Below the pieces are notes generated by a model that was not told where the DNA came from, did not search any database, and saw nothing but the letters and a program-made list of their open reading frames with translations. A stretch of 64,000 nucleotides of DNA from Dyella_A sp050749815 (GTDB lineage Bacteria > Pseudomonadota > Gammaproteobacteria > Xanthomonadales > Rhodanobacteraceae), in NCBI RefSeq assembly GCF_050749815.1, contig NZ_CP192735.1, positions 2,666,001 to 2,730,000 on the forward strand, given 5' to 3'. A program made the position numbers and the translations under genes. The number at the start of each line of letters is the position of its first letter. Within the stretch, counting starts at the first letter, position 1. Shown in pieces: positions 8,209-17,135 of the stretch.

Positions 8209-10106
8209 GGCTGTTCATCCTCCGTCGGCGCGCCGCCGTGGCGCTGCCGGTATTCGAGTTCGAACTTGCGTCGCAGCAGCGCGCCGGGATCGTCCGGCAC
8301 GCGCTGCAGCGCCTGGCGCACCTCGGCCGGCAGGTGCGAGGACGGATCGCTGTCGTCGGGCAGGCCGAGCTGGTGCGGCTGGTCGGGATCGGCCTTGGCC
8401 GGCTTGCCCTGCTTGGCCAGCGCCTGGTCCATCTGCTGCTGTAGCGCCTTGCGTGCGGCCTCCGCGCGCGCCTGCTCGGCGGCGCGCTGCGCGGCCGTCT
8501 GCGGTTTGCCGGCGTCCTGCGACGAGGTATCGCCCGGTTTCTGCGCCTGGTCCTGGGCGTTCTTGTCCGACGGATCACCGGGCTTGCCGGATTGCCCCTG
8601 GCCGGCGTCGCCGGCCTTCGGCTTGCCCTGGTCGGAGGGCTTGTCCTTGGACGACGACTGGCCGTCCTGGCCGTTCTGCTGGCCATCCTTGCCCTGGTGA
8701 TCCTTGCTGTCGTTGTCGTCGCCGTTTTGCGACTTCTGCTGCTGGCGGCGCAGCCAATCCTCGACGGCCTGCTTGTTCGCCTTGGCATCGGCGTTGCCCG
8801 GGTCGCGGGCGAGCGCGCGATCGTAGGCGGCGATCGCTTCCTTGTAGCGCTGCTCCTTCGCCAGCGCATTGCCGAGGTTGTACTGCGCGTCGGCGTCGGG
8901 CAGCGGCGCCAGCGCCTGCGCCGCACTGGCGTAATCGCCACCGCGGTAGGCCGCGGCCCCACGCAGGGCCGGATCACGCGCCAGTTTGCGCGCGGTGGCG
9001 ACGTCCCCATGCTGCAGCGCGCGTGCCGCCTGCTGGTCAGGCCGCAACCACAGGTCGCGCCAGCCATCGGCGTGTGCGGTAGTGGGAGTCAGCAGCGGCA
9101 GCAGCACCAGCGGTATCGCCAGCAGCCAGCCACGCCGGAACCCCAACGCCACCACCAGCAGCAATGGCAGCAACAGCCACGGGCCGCGGTCGAGCCACTG
9201 CTCGCTGCGCGCGTCGTCGCTGGCCGTGGCCTCGCCGCCGCGCAGCTCCGTGTGCAGGGCGTCGATGTCTTTGTGATCGTCAGTGGCCGGCACGAAGCGG
9301 CCGCCGCCGGCCGCCGCGAGCGCGGCCAGCGCCGCGTCATCGCGCCGTGCCAGCTCCAGGTTGCCCTGCTCGTCACGCAGAAAACCGCCCTCGGCCAGCG
9401 GCACCGGACCGCCGGAGGTGGTGCCGATGCCCAGTACCGACACGCGCACGCCTTGCGCCAGGGCCTGGCGCGCCGCGGCCTGCGCACCCGCATCCGCCTT
9501 GTCGGTGATCAGCACCAGCGAGCCACCGCCGGCCTTGGCCTGCATCACCAGCTTCACGCCCTGCTCGATCGCCTGCGCGACGTTATCGCCCTCGGTGGGC
9601 ATGGTGTCCGGCGCGAGCGCGTCAAGCAGTTCGTCCAGGCTGCTCGCGTCAGAGGTGAGCGGCGCCACCACGAACGCCTCGCCGGCGTAGGCGATCAGCG
9701 CGTTCTGGCCATCACGGTTGCTGGCCAACAGGTCGCGCGCCTTGTACTTGGCGCGATCCAAACGGCTCGGCGCCACGTCCTTGGCCAGCATACGCGGCGA
9801 CAGCGAGATCGCCACTACCTGCGCCGCCCGCTCGGCGTACAACGGCTGCGCCTGGCGGCTCCACGTGGGGCCGGCGAAGGCCAATGTGGCGAGCGTCCAG
9901 CCCAGCGCCAGCAGCGCGGTGGAAGCGCGCCGGCTGGTCGGGCGGCCGGTCAACAAGTGGGGCAGCAGCGCCGGGTCGACCAGCCGCGACAGCTCGCGCA
10001 CGCCCGCATCGGAACGCGCGCTGCTCCATACCAGCAGCGGCAAGGCGAGCAACGCCAGCAGCCACAGCGGGCGCAGGAAATGGAACGCGTGCAACGCCGT
10101 GATCAT
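8205..10106 (-). CDS. BatB-BatC fusion: membrane VWA domain plus tetratricopeptide repeat and charged tail
   Basis: Protein of 633 residues. Order: two N-terminal membrane helices (about 14-28 and 62-80), a von Willebrand A domain (about 93-280), two more helices (about 312-345), a TPR region (about 400-450, AQYNLGNALAKEQRYKEAIA), then a long low-complexity Asp/Lys/Gln/Gly/Ser tail (about 455-560) and a conserved C-terminal segment. This equals BatB joined to BatC. The VWA metal site is degenerate: where BatA has DLSGS this protein has SLSPR (residues 101-105), losing the Asp and the second Ser. It overlaps BatA by 4 bases and BatD by 4, so it is translated as part of one operon. Confidence 0.9.
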   Translation of the reverse strand: MITALHAFHFLRPLWLLALLALPLLVWSSARSDAGVRELSRLVDPALLPHLLTGRPTSRRASTALLALGWTLATLAFAGPTWSRQAQPLYAERAAQVVAISLSPRMLAKDVAPSRLDRAKYKARDLLASNRDGQNALIAYAGEAFVVAPLTSDASSLDELLDALAPDTMPTEGDNVAQAIEQGVKLVMQAKAGGGSLVLITDKADAGAQAAARQALAQGVRVSVLGIGTTSGGPVPLAEGGFLRDEQGNLELARRDDAALAALAAAGGGRFVPATDDHKDIDALHTELRGGEATASDDARSEQWLDRGPWLLLPLLLVVALGFRRGWLLAIPLVLLPLLTPTTAHADGWRDLWLRPDQQAARALQHGDVATARKLARDPALRGAAAYRGGDYASAAQALAPLPDADAQYNLGNALAKEQRYKEAIAAYDRALARDPGNADAKANKQAVEDWLRRQQQKSQNGDDNDSKDHQGKDGQQNGQDGQSSSKDKPSDQGKPKAGDAGQGQSGKPGDPSDKNAQDQAQKPGDTSSQDAGKPQTAAQRAAEQARAEAARKALQQQMDQALAKQGKPAKADPDQPHQLGLPDDSDPSSHLPAEVRQALQRVPDDPGALLRRKFELEYRQRHGGAPTEDEQP

Positions 10107-11095
10107 GCCGGGCGCTCCCCGCGCTGGCGTCCGCTGCGCGCGAGCAGCGCGAAGCCGAACAGAAGCACCGCCGCACCCAATGGCCAGCGGAACAGCTCGT
10201 GGCGTGGGCGCAACGCCGGCGCACGCTGCGGCATTGGTTCCAGCGCGTCGATGGTGCGATAGGCATCGGCGAGCTGGGCCGTGTCGGTGGCGCGGAAGAA
10301 GCGGCCACCGGTCTGCTCGGCCATCGCCGTGAGCATACCCACGTCGAGATCGGCCGAGGGGTTGATCGTTCGACTGCCGAAAAAGTCCGGCACGCTCATG
10401 CGGTCCGCACCGATGCCGATGGTGTAGATGCGCACGCCGGCCGCCTTCGCCGCCTTCGCTGCCTCCAGCGGCGCGATGCTGCCGGCGTTGTTGACGCCAT
10501 CGGTGAGCAGCACCAGCACGCGCGCCTCCTGCGGCAGCGCGGCCAGCCGTTTTACCGACACCGCCACGGCGTCGCCGATCGCGGTCTCGGTGCCGGCCAA
10601 TCCCACCGCCGCACCCTTGAGCTGGGCGGACACCGCGGAGAGGTCGTAGGTGAGCGGCGTGACCAGGAACGCACGGCTGCCGAACAGCACCAGGCCCAGC
10701 TCGTCACCGCTGCGGCGGGCGATGAAGTCGCTGGCAATCGCCTCCACCGCGCCAAAGCGGCTCACCGGGCGGCCGGCCAGGCGCATGTCGTCGGTGCGCA
10801 TGCTGCCGGAGAGATCCACCGCCAGCATCATCGAGCGCCCGCTGCGCTGCTGCGCCTGCGGTGGTCCCACCCACTGCGGACGCACCGCCGCCGCGACCAG
10901 GCACAGCCACGCCAGCGCAAACAGCCCGGCGCGCGAACCGGTTTTTCGCAGCGACACCGTCGCCATCGACGGCAGGCCCGGGTGCGGCAGATGCAGGGCC
11001 CGCCCCGGTGCCGCCGGGCGCAGCCAGCGACGCGCCAGCCAGGGCAGCGGCAGCGCCAGCACCAGCCACGGCCAGGCAAGCTCAGGCAGCGTCAC
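10103..11095 (-). CDS. batA: BatA-type membrane VWA-domain protein
   Basis: Protein of 330 residues with two N-terminal membrane segments (about 7-20 and 57-71), a von Willebrand A domain and a C-terminal helix (LFRWPLGAAVLLFGFALLA). The MIDAS is intact: DLSGSM at residues 94-99, a threonine in PLTYDL, and LLTDGVNN. VWA domains of this kind bind a divalent metal and a partner protein; in MoxR systems the VWA protein is thought to be worked on by the AAA+ ATPase. It overlaps the DUF4381 gene by 14 bases and the next gene by 4, pointing to coupled translation. Paralogous to the degenerate VWA of its downstream neighbour. Confidence 0.92.
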   Translation of the reverse strand: MTLPELAWPWLVLALPLPWLARRWLRPAAPGRALHLPHPGLPSMATVSLRKTGSRAGLFALAWLCLVAAAVRPQWVGPPQAQQRSGRSMMLAVDLSGSMRTDDMRLAGRPVSRFGAVEAIASDFIARRSGDELGLVLFGSRAFLVTPLTYDLSAVSAQLKGAAVGLAGTETAIGDAVAVSVKRLAALPQEARVLVLLTDGVNNAGSIAPLEAAKAAKAAGVRIYTIGIGADRMSVPDFFGSRTINPSADLDVGMLTAMAEQTGGRFFRATDTAQLADAYRTIDALEPMPQRAPALRPRHELFRWPLGAAVLLFGFALLARSGRQRGERPA

Positions 11096-11618
11096 GGGAC
11101 ACCTTCCTGTTGCGCCACGTGCGCCGCACGCGCGTCACTGATTGCACGTCGGGAAGCGCCGTCAGCCACTCGCGTACGGCCGACGCCATCGCGCCGATGT
11201 CAGTGGCCTCCTGCGGGCGGTACATGGCGTCGTCCAGTTGCATGAGGCGGTCAAGGGTGGCCTGCGATACCGGCACGCGGGCCAGGGTGGTGCGCCATGC
11301 CGTGCCGCGCTGTGTCACGGCACCGGCATCCAGGCGACGCGCGGCGCGGCGCAACAGGTCGTGCAGGCCGGCGGCCAGCACCTGGGGCGATCCGGCGCGA
11401 TCGGCGACCACGGCATCGTGCATCGCCAGCAGGGCGCGGCGGCGACGCGCCCTTTCGCGCGCCTGCCACCAGCGACGTGCGATCAGTCCAAGAACCAGTA
11501 CCAGCAATCCGGCCAGCACCCACCATCCCGGGGCCGGTGGCCACCAGCCGGGCGCAGGTGGTAAGTGGATGTCCCGCAGGACCGGTCCCGCGGGAGCCTG
11601 GGCCTGAGGCAGCATCAC
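11082..11618 (-). CDS. DUF4381 family membrane protein of the MoxR/Bat operon
   Basis: Small membrane protein of 178 residues with the DUF4381 layout: a short Pro-rich N-terminal segment (LRDIHLPPAPGWWPPAPGWW), one membrane helix (VLAGLLVLVLGLIARRW), then a cytosolic helical part containing LLRRAARRLDAGAVTQ and AMYRPQEATDIG. Its biochemical function is unknown; it is a regular member of MoxR-DUF58-VWA operons in proteobacteria. The start codon overlaps the DUF58 stop (ATGA), and its 3' end runs 14 bases into batA. Confidence 0.85.
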   Translation of the reverse strand: MMLPQAQAPAGPVLRDIHLPPAPGWWPPAPGWWVLAGLLVLVLGLIARRWWQARERARRRRALLAMHDAVVADRAGSPQVLAAGLHDLLRRAARRLDAGAVTQRGTAWRTTLARVPVSQATLDRLMQLDDAMYRPQEATDIGAMASAVREWLTALPDVQSVTRVRRTWRNRKVSRDAA

Positions 11619-12544
11619 GAGCGCCCCCGCACGCCGAGCAGCGCGGCGACCGCGTCGAAGGGATCCTCAGCCGTATTCACGAGGCGGCAGGCGACACCGG
11701 TGGCCTTGGTCAGCGCGCGCAGGCGAGCCTGACCCGCGCCCAGCAAACGCGGCAGATCCTGCTGTTGGTGTTCGCCGCCAACGATCCACTCCACTCGCTC
11801 ACCGTCGTGTTCCAGCGGATAGCGGCCCACGGGGGTGGGCGCGGTCTCCAGCGGATCGGCCACAGCCAGCACGCCCAGCCGGGTTTGCCGTGCCAGTTGC
11901 ACGAGGTGCCGCCGCGAGGCGTCGTCGCTGCACGCGCCGTCGGTGATCAGCAGGACCCGGCTGGCGCCGTTCAACACCCGCGCGATGTTCTGCAGCACCT
12001 GCGACAGCGGCTCGCTGCGCGGCGTGGCGGGCGCGGCATCCCACGCGGCGAGCGCGCCGCACAATGCCAGCGCCCCGCGCGGCCCGGCACGCGGCGCGAG
12101 CAGGTCGTCGTGCGCACCAAACCCCATCAAGCCCACCCGTTCGCCGGCCTTCACCGCATACCAGGCAGCCCAGGCCGCGGCGCGCGCCGACTGCACCGAC
12201 TTGAAGCGCACGCGTGTGCCAAAGCGCATCGAGGCATGCCCATCGACGACGATCAGCAGGCGGCCCTCGCGCTCCTCCTGGAACAGCTTGGTATGCAGGC
12301 GGCCACTGCGTGCGGTCAGACGCCAGTCGAGCCGGCGCACGTCGTCGCCACCCTGATAGATGCGCGACTCGGCGTAGTCCATGCCGCGGCCATGCATGCG
12401 GCTGGATTGCTGGCCGGAGCGACCGGCGCGGCTGATCTGCTCGGGCAGCGCCGCCTTGCCCACCCGCGCACGTAGCGCGAGCAGCTCGGCCAGCGAGACG
12501 CGCGCCGCGCCGTCGCCGTCGGAAAATCGAGGCGGAGCGTTCAC
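11615..12544 (-). CDS. DUF58 domain-containing protein
   Basis: Cytosolic protein of 309 residues of the DUF58 family. Marks: the conserved block GDDVRRLDWRLTARSGRLHT near residues 60-80, followed by a VWA-like fold starting LLIVVDGHASMRFG. The GTG at 12544 overlaps the TGA of the MoxR gene (GTGA), which fixes the start; the open frame that continues upstream is opposite-phase sequence inside moxR, not protein. The usual VWA DxSxS appears here as DGHAS, so the first Ser is missing; DUF58 proteins often vary at this site. Its role is inferred as an adaptor or client of the MoxR ATPase. Confidence 0.9.
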   Translation of the reverse strand: MNAPPRFSDGDGAARVSLAELLALRARVGKAALPEQISRAGRSGQQSSRMHGRGMDYAESRIYQGGDDVRRLDWRLTARSGRLHTKLFQEEREGRLLIVVDGHASMRFGTRVRFKSVQSARAAAWAAWYAVKAGERVGLMGFGAHDDLLAPRAGPRGALALCGALAAWDAAPATPRSEPLSQVLQNIARVLNGASRVLLITDGACSDDASRRHLVQLARQTRLGVLAVADPLETAPTPVGRYPLEHDGERVEWIVGGEHQQQDLPRLLGAGQARLRALTKATGVACRLVNTAEDPFDAVAALLGVRGRS

Positions 12545-13539
12545 GGCAGCGGCACGAGGTCCAGCAGGCGATCGATCACCTGGTCCGCGCGCACGCCCTC
12601 GGCCTCCGCCTCGTAGCTGAGCAGCACGCGGTGGCGCAGCACTTCGTGCGCCACCGCGTGGACGTCTTCCGGCAGCGCATAATCGCGGCCGCTCAGCCAG
12701 GCGTGCGCACGCGCGCAGCGGTCCAGCGCGATGGTGGCGCGAGGACTGCCGCCCCAGGCGATCCAGCGCTTGAGCTCGGCGCCGTAACGACCCGCATCGC
12801 GGGTAGCCAGCACGAGCTGGGTCAGGTACTCCTCCAGCGCCGACGCCATGTGCACTTGGAGCACGGCTTCGCGCGCGTGCATCACGTCGGTGGGCGTCAG
12901 CAGGGCGTGCGGCGCGGCATGGGCCTGCGCATGACGGCTGGCCTGGCTGCGCGCGAGCTTGAGGATGGCCAGTTCCGAGGCGGCATCGGGGTAACCGATC
13001 GTCACGTGCATCACGAAGCGATCGAGCTGGGCCTCCGGCAGCGCGAACGTGCCCTCCTGCTCGATCGGATTCTGCGTCGCCATCACCAGGAACAGCTCGG
13101 GCAGCCGCCAGGTGCTGCGCCCCACGGTGATCTGGCGCTCCGCCATCGCTTCGAGCAGAGCCGACTGCACCTTGGCCGGCGCGCGGTTGATCTCGTCCGC
13201 CAGCACGATGTTGTGGAACAGCGGGCCACGCTCGAACTCGAAGCTGCCCGACTGCGGGCGAAACACGTCGGTGCCGGTCAGGTCGGCCGGCAGCAGGTCG
13301 GGGGTGAACTGCACGCGATGGAAATCCGCATCGATGCATGCCGCCAGCGCCTTCACCGCGGTGGTCTTGGCCAGCCCGGGTGCGCCCTCCACCAGCAGAT
13401 GGCCGTCGGCCAGCAGTGCGATCAGCAGACAGTCGATGAGATGCGGCTGGCCGATGATGGAGCGCTGCAGATCCTCCCGCAGTTGCGCAAACGCCTGCTG
13501 CAGGGGAGCGGCCAGAGTATCGGGCGAGGTGTCGGTCAT
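12541..13539 (-). CDS. MoxR family AAA+ ATPase
   Basis: AAA+ ATPase of about 332 residues. Walker A is seen as EGAPGLAKTT, Walker B as IVLADEINRAPAKVQ, sensor 1 as MATQNPIEQEGT, with the MoxR-specific LPEAQLDRF arginine-finger region and a C-terminal helical lid. MoxR proteins act as chaperones for assembly or metal-cofactor insertion with VWA partners, here the downstream BatA and BatB-C. Start: ATG 13539 (MTDTSPD) has GGAA six bases before it; in-frame ATGs at 13551 and 13584 lack a ribosome binding site. First gene of the six-gene operon. The 154-base gap from pilQ contains pilQ's terminator. Confidence 0.92.
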   Translation of the reverse strand: MTDTSPDTLAAPLQQAFAQLREDLQRSIIGQPHLIDCLLIALLADGHLLVEGAPGLAKTTAVKALAACIDADFHRVQFTPDLLPADLTGTDVFRPQSGSFEFERGPLFHNIVLADEINRAPAKVQSALLEAMAERQITVGRSTWRLPELFLVMATQNPIEQEGTFALPEAQLDRFVMHVTIGYPDAASELAILKLARSQASRHAQAHAAPHALLTPTDVMHAREAVLQVHMASALEEYLTQLVLATRDAGRYGAELKRWIAWGGSPRATIALDRCARAHAWLSGRDYALPEDVHAVAHEVLRHRVLLSYEAEAEGVRADQVIDRLLDLVPLP

Positions 13540-13640
13540 GCGGGTTTCCATGTTCGAAGCAGGCTTGGGACCACGCCCCATCATGGAAGTTTTATGCCAT
13601 CGACGGGTATAGCCCGGTCGTCATGACATCACGCCGCGCG

Positions 13641-13670
13641 CAAACAGAAAGGGCGGCCATGGGCCGCCCT
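13641..13670 (-). terminator. Rho-independent terminator after pilQ
   Basis: Read on the minus strand, a 9-bp stem (AGGGCGGCC, bases 13662-13670 with 13650-13658) closes a 3-base loop and is followed by TTTCTGTTTG. It starts 24 bases after the pilQ stop and ends the pilMNOPQ transcript before the MoxR operon. Confidence 0.8.
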
Positions 13671-13693
13671 CTCCTTGCTTACCGTGACAGCGC

Positions 13694-15916
13694 TTACTGC
13701 AGCGTGTCGCTGAGGATGCGCGGCGTCACGAAGATCAGCAGCTCCGCCTTGTCGTTCTGGCGCGAGGTCTTGCGGAACAGCACGCCGATGCCGGGGATGT
13801 CGCCCAGGCCCGGCACCTTGGTGATGGTGTTCGCCTTGGTGATCTCGTAGATGCCACCCAGCACCACGGTCTGCCCATTGTCGACCAGCACCGAGGTGTT
13901 GAGCTCACGCGTGTCGATCTGCGGCACCTTGCCGCTTCCCGGGGCGTCGATGAAGCTCGCCAGGGCGTCCTTCTTCACGTTGATCTTCAGATAGACGCGG
14001 TTGTCCGCGGTGATCGTCGGCGTGACCTTCAGCTCCAGCACCGCGTCCTTGAACTGCACGGTGGCGGTGCCGCTGCCAGCTGCACCGGTCGTGCTGTTCT
14101 GGTAGGTCACGTAGCCGATCTGCTGACCCTGGCGGATGACCGCTTCCTGCTGATTGGCCGTGATCACACGCGGACTGGAGATCACCTCGCCGCGACCTTC
14201 GGTCTGCGCCGCCGACAACTCAAGATCGACAAGGTAGTTGGCACCGAGAATGGCCAAGCCAAAGCTTCCCGCCGGGCCACTCACCGGGAGATTGACGTTG
14301 AAGCCACCGGAGCCCGTCTGATAGGTGGTCACGCCGCTCGCATTCGCGGAGCCGGCGTTGTTGTTCGCACGCTCGATGGCCAGGCTCGCCGCGCCGTTGG
14401 CACCGCCTTGCGGAGAGGTGGTGATCACATTGCCGCCGCTGGTGGTGTGCAGGGCCTGCAAGCCCCACTTGGTGCCCAGCTCGCGGGTGAACTGGTCAGT
14501 GGCCACCACGATGCGGGACTCGATCAGCACCTGCTGCACCGGACGATCCAGCACGGCAATCAGTGAGCGCAACTCCTTGATCTTCTCGGGGCTGTCGTTG
14601 ATCAAAAGGGTGTTGGTGCGGTCGTCAAACGAGACACTGCCGCGCGGTGACAGGAATCCGCGGCTACCGCCCGTCCCACCACCGCCGCCACCCTGCTTGC
14701 TGCCCGTGGTGAGCAGCTTGGCGATGTCGGCAGCCTTGCCGTAGCTGATCGGCACGTAGTCCGTTACGAGCTCGGCGTTGTCTTCGGCCTTCATGCGAGC
14801 GTCGGCCACGTCCTGCTCGTACTTGGCCAGTTCGGCCTGGGGCGCAATCCACACCACGTTGCCGCTACGGCGCTTGTCCAGACCCTTGGCACGCAGGACC
14901 ACGTCCAGCGCCTGGTCCCACGGCACGTTCACCAGGCGCAGCGTCACACTGCCGCCCACCGAATCCGAAGCCACCAGGTTCAGACCGGAAATGTCCGCCA
15001 GCAGCTGCAGCGCGGAGCGCACCGGGATGTCCTGGAAATTGAAGGTGACGCGGCTGCCGTTGTAGACCGGCTCCTGACCCTTGGCGACCTTGTCGGGTGC
15101 AGCCTTCTTCGGGGCGATCTCGACGACGTACTGGTCGCCGGACTGGTACGAAGAGGTGTCGACGTTGCCGCCCGTGCGGATCTCCATGCGGGCGCCGGTG
15201 CCGCTGGCGCGCGTGACGATGGACTGCACCGGCGTGGCGAAGTCCGTCACGTCCAGTCGCTGTGCCTGGCTGGGCGGCAGGTTCACATGCTCCAGATCGA
15301 CGATGACCTTGTCGCCCTCGGTGTGGATGTTCGCATTGGCACCGGCACCGCTGAAATTGATCAGCACGCGGCCTTCACCTTTGGGCCCGCGGCGGAAATC
15401 GACGTTGGAGATGGCCGGGCCGCTGCTGGCCGACGGCAAGCGCTTGGACGGATCGATGGTCGCCGCGGTGGTAGTGGTCTGGGCGGCACTGCCGTTGTTG
15501 ACCGTCAGCACCAGGCTGTTGCCATCCACGCGCGAGGTGTAGGTGGATTCACGCATCAGCTCGACGACGACGCGCGTGCGCCCGCCGGCCGACACGGCCG
15601 AAACCCCGGAAGTGGAGCCCTTGCCGATGTCGAGATGGCGAGGCGCCGCGTTGTCGGTATCGGCGAAATCCACCGCGATGCGCGGCGGCGTGCCGGTGGT
15701 GAAGATGCTCGGCTGGGGCACCTGGCCCGAGGCGAAATTCATATGCAGCTCGACGCGGCCACCGGGCAGCACGTCATAGCTGATGTCTTTCAGCGTGGCG
15801 GTGGCGGCCGCGGCGGATTGCGCCCAGAACGCGCTCGTCGCCAGCAGGGACATCACCAGGTAACGGCGTGCTTGGCGCATGATTCGGCCCTGAACAGGTG
15901 TGGTTTGGTTGCTCAT
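13694..15916 (-). CDS. pilQ: Type IV pilus secretin PilQ
   Basis: Outer-membrane secretin ring of the type IV pilus, 740 residues. After a signal peptide (VMSLLATSAFWAQSAAAA) come two AMIN domains (about 35-130 and 165-270) that bind peptidoglycan, then the secretin/TonB short N-terminal domain (VTFNFQDIPVRSALQLLADI), an N1 domain with a Gly-rich insertion (KQGGGGGGTGGSRG), and the C-terminal secretin barrel with the conserved VPGLGDIPGIGVLF signature near the end. Last gene of pilMNOPQ, with a terminator directly after it. Translation start is supported by AGGGG upstream of the ATG at 15916. Required for pilus extrusion, twitching and transformation in relatives. Confidence 0.96.
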   Translation of the reverse strand: MSNQTTPVQGRIMRQARRYLVMSLLATSAFWAQSAAAATATLKDISYDVLPGGRVELHMNFASGQVPQPSIFTTGTPPRIAVDFADTDNAAPRHLDIGKGSTSGVSAVSAGGRTRVVVELMRESTYTSRVDGNSLVLTVNNGSAAQTTTTAATIDPSKRLPSASSGPAISNVDFRRGPKGEGRVLINFSGAGANANIHTEGDKVIVDLEHVNLPPSQAQRLDVTDFATPVQSIVTRASGTGARMEIRTGGNVDTSSYQSGDQYVVEIAPKKAAPDKVAKGQEPVYNGSRVTFNFQDIPVRSALQLLADISGLNLVASDSVGGSVTLRLVNVPWDQALDVVLRAKGLDKRRSGNVVWIAPQAELAKYEQDVADARMKAEDNAELVTDYVPISYGKAADIAKLLTTGSKQGGGGGGTGGSRGFLSPRGSVSFDDRTNTLLINDSPEKIKELRSLIAVLDRPVQQVLIESRIVVATDQFTRELGTKWGLQALHTTSGGNVITTSPQGGANGAASLAIERANNNAGSANASGVTTYQTGSGGFNVNLPVSGPAGSFGLAILGANYLVDLELSAAQTEGRGEVISSPRVITANQQEAVIRQGQQIGYVTYQNSTTGAAGSGTATVQFKDAVLELKVTPTITADNRVYLKINVKKDALASFIDAPGSGKVPQIDTRELNTSVLVDNGQTVVLGGIYEITKANTITKVPGLGDIPGIGVLFRKTSRQNDKAELLIFVTPRILSDTLQ

Positions 15917-15936
15917 TGCATCAGCCCCTGTGTTTC

Positions 15937-16485
15937 CTATTTCTCGCCGAGCGCGATGCTGGCCGGACGTTCCATCCAGCCACCATTACCGTTGGAGATC
16001 AGTTCCACGAGATCGACGTGGTCGTCGCTGATCGCGGTGATTCGGCCGTAGTTCTGGCCCATGTATTCGTTCTTGTGCACGCGATGGATCACACCGCCCG
16101 GGTCCTTGATCAGCACCTCGGTGTTGGCACCGGTCCCCACCGTGCCGACCATCTTGAGGCTGTCGAGCGCGAACATCTCCAGCGGCTGCTTGGCGCGGTT
16201 CTCGTCCGGGCGCGGCCCGGTCGAAGCGGCCGTCGAGGTCGGCTGCGTTTCGGCAGAGCTGGGGCTGAACGGATCGCGATCGCCCTGATCGCTGTACTCG
16301 AAGGTCTCGAAGGTGCGGATCACCGGCAGCGGATCGATCGGCGCGCCCTTCTTGAGCTTCTCCTTGGCGACCCAGTCGCGCAGGTCGGACATGCCGCGGG
16401 TGCAGCCCGCGAGCGCAATGAGCGCGCCACACAGGGCGGCCACGCGCAGCATGCGGTTATGCCTCATGGCGAAAGACTGGCTCAT
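15937..16485 (-). CDS. pilP: Type IV pilus inner-membrane lipoprotein PilP
   Basis: Lipoprotein of 182 residues. The signal ends in a lipobox (ALIALAGC). The C-terminal half is the beta-sandwich HR domain that docks on the PilQ periplasmic domain; LKMVGTVGTGANTEVLIKDP and VHRVHKNEYMGQNYGRI are typical. Its N-terminal unfolded part binds the PilN-PilO dimer. The start overlaps the pilO stop by 4 bases, and pilQ begins 20 bases later, so the order M-N-O-P-Q is complete and conventional. Confidence 0.94.
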   Translation of the reverse strand: MSQSFAMRHNRMLRVAALCGALIALAGCTRGMSDLRDWVAKEKLKKGAPIDPLPVIRTFETFEYSDQGDRDPFSPSSAETQPTSTAASTGPRPDENRAKQPLEMFALDSLKMVGTVGTGANTEVLIKDPGGVIHRVHKNEYMGQNYGRITAISDDHVDLVELISNGNGGWMERPASIALGEK

Positions 16486-17135
16486 TTCCGCCCCCTCTTG
16501 TTGCCCTTCGCCTTGGCCGCCTTGCCATCGGACGTCTCGTCGTCGTCGAGGTAACGGTAGGTTTTGACCGTGCCTTGCAGCACTAGCTGGCCGCTGCCCT
16601 CGGAGCCCTGCTTGGGGGTCAGCGATACGTCATGCAGCGTGAGGATCACTACGCGCGGCAGCGAGGCCACACCGCTGATGAAGGTGCCGAACTGGTGGTA
16701 CGTACCGGTCATCCGCAGCGAAATCGGCTCTTCGGCGTAGAAGTCCTTCGGTGTTTCCGCGCCTGGCTGGAACAGATCCACCTCAAGGCCTGCCGACAGG
16801 GCCGTCTGCGAGATATCGACCAGCAGCTCGGGCATCTCGGTCTTGCCCGGCAGCTGACGCAACAGCTGGCGCAACATGTCCTGCATCTCGTCGAGCTGCT
16901 GCTGCAGGGCATCGAGATTGACCGCCTTGGCCTGCTTCTGTGCGAATTCCTGCTTGAGACTCTCTTCCTTGGCCGCCAGCGTCTGCAGCGAATCCTGTTG
17001 GTCGCTGATGTAGAGGTACCAGCCCAGGAAGCCGATCACCACGAACAGCAGCGCGGTAAAGAAAATCTTGATGGATTGAGGCCAGCCACCGATGTTGTTC
17101 CGATCGAGGCTGCGCAGATCGTCGAAAAATTTCAT
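16482..17135 (-). CDS. pilO: Type IV pilus assembly protein PilO
   Basis: Bitopic inner-membrane protein of 217 residues: a short cytosolic N-terminus, one helix (FFTALLFVVIGFLGWYLYI), a coiled-coil (about 45-90) and a ferredoxin-like periplasmic domain (LRMTGTYHQFGTFISGVASL). PilO pairs with PilN to form the alignment subcomplex between PilM in the cytosol and PilP/PilQ at the outer membrane. It overlaps pilN and pilP by 4 bases each. The basic tail (KAAKAKGNKRGRK) is longer than in the E. coli-type proteins but ordinary for this group. Confidence 0.94.
   Translation of the reverse strand: MKFFDDLRSLDRNNIGGWPQSIKIFFTALLFVVIGFLGWYLYISDQQDSLQTLAAKEESLKQEFAQKQAKAVNLDALQQQLDEMQDMLRQLLRQLPGKTEMPELLVDISQTALSAGLEVDLFQPGAETPKDFYAEEPISLRMTGTYHQFGTFISGVASLPRVVILTLHDVSLTPKQGSEGSGQLVLQGTVKTYRYLDDDETSDGKAAKAKGNKRGRK

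Noticed and set aside
11615..13339. Apparent 574-residue fusion running from inside moxR into the DUF58 gene
   Set aside because: The extension lies in a wrong frame of moxR; GTG 12544 overlapping the moxR stop is the real start.
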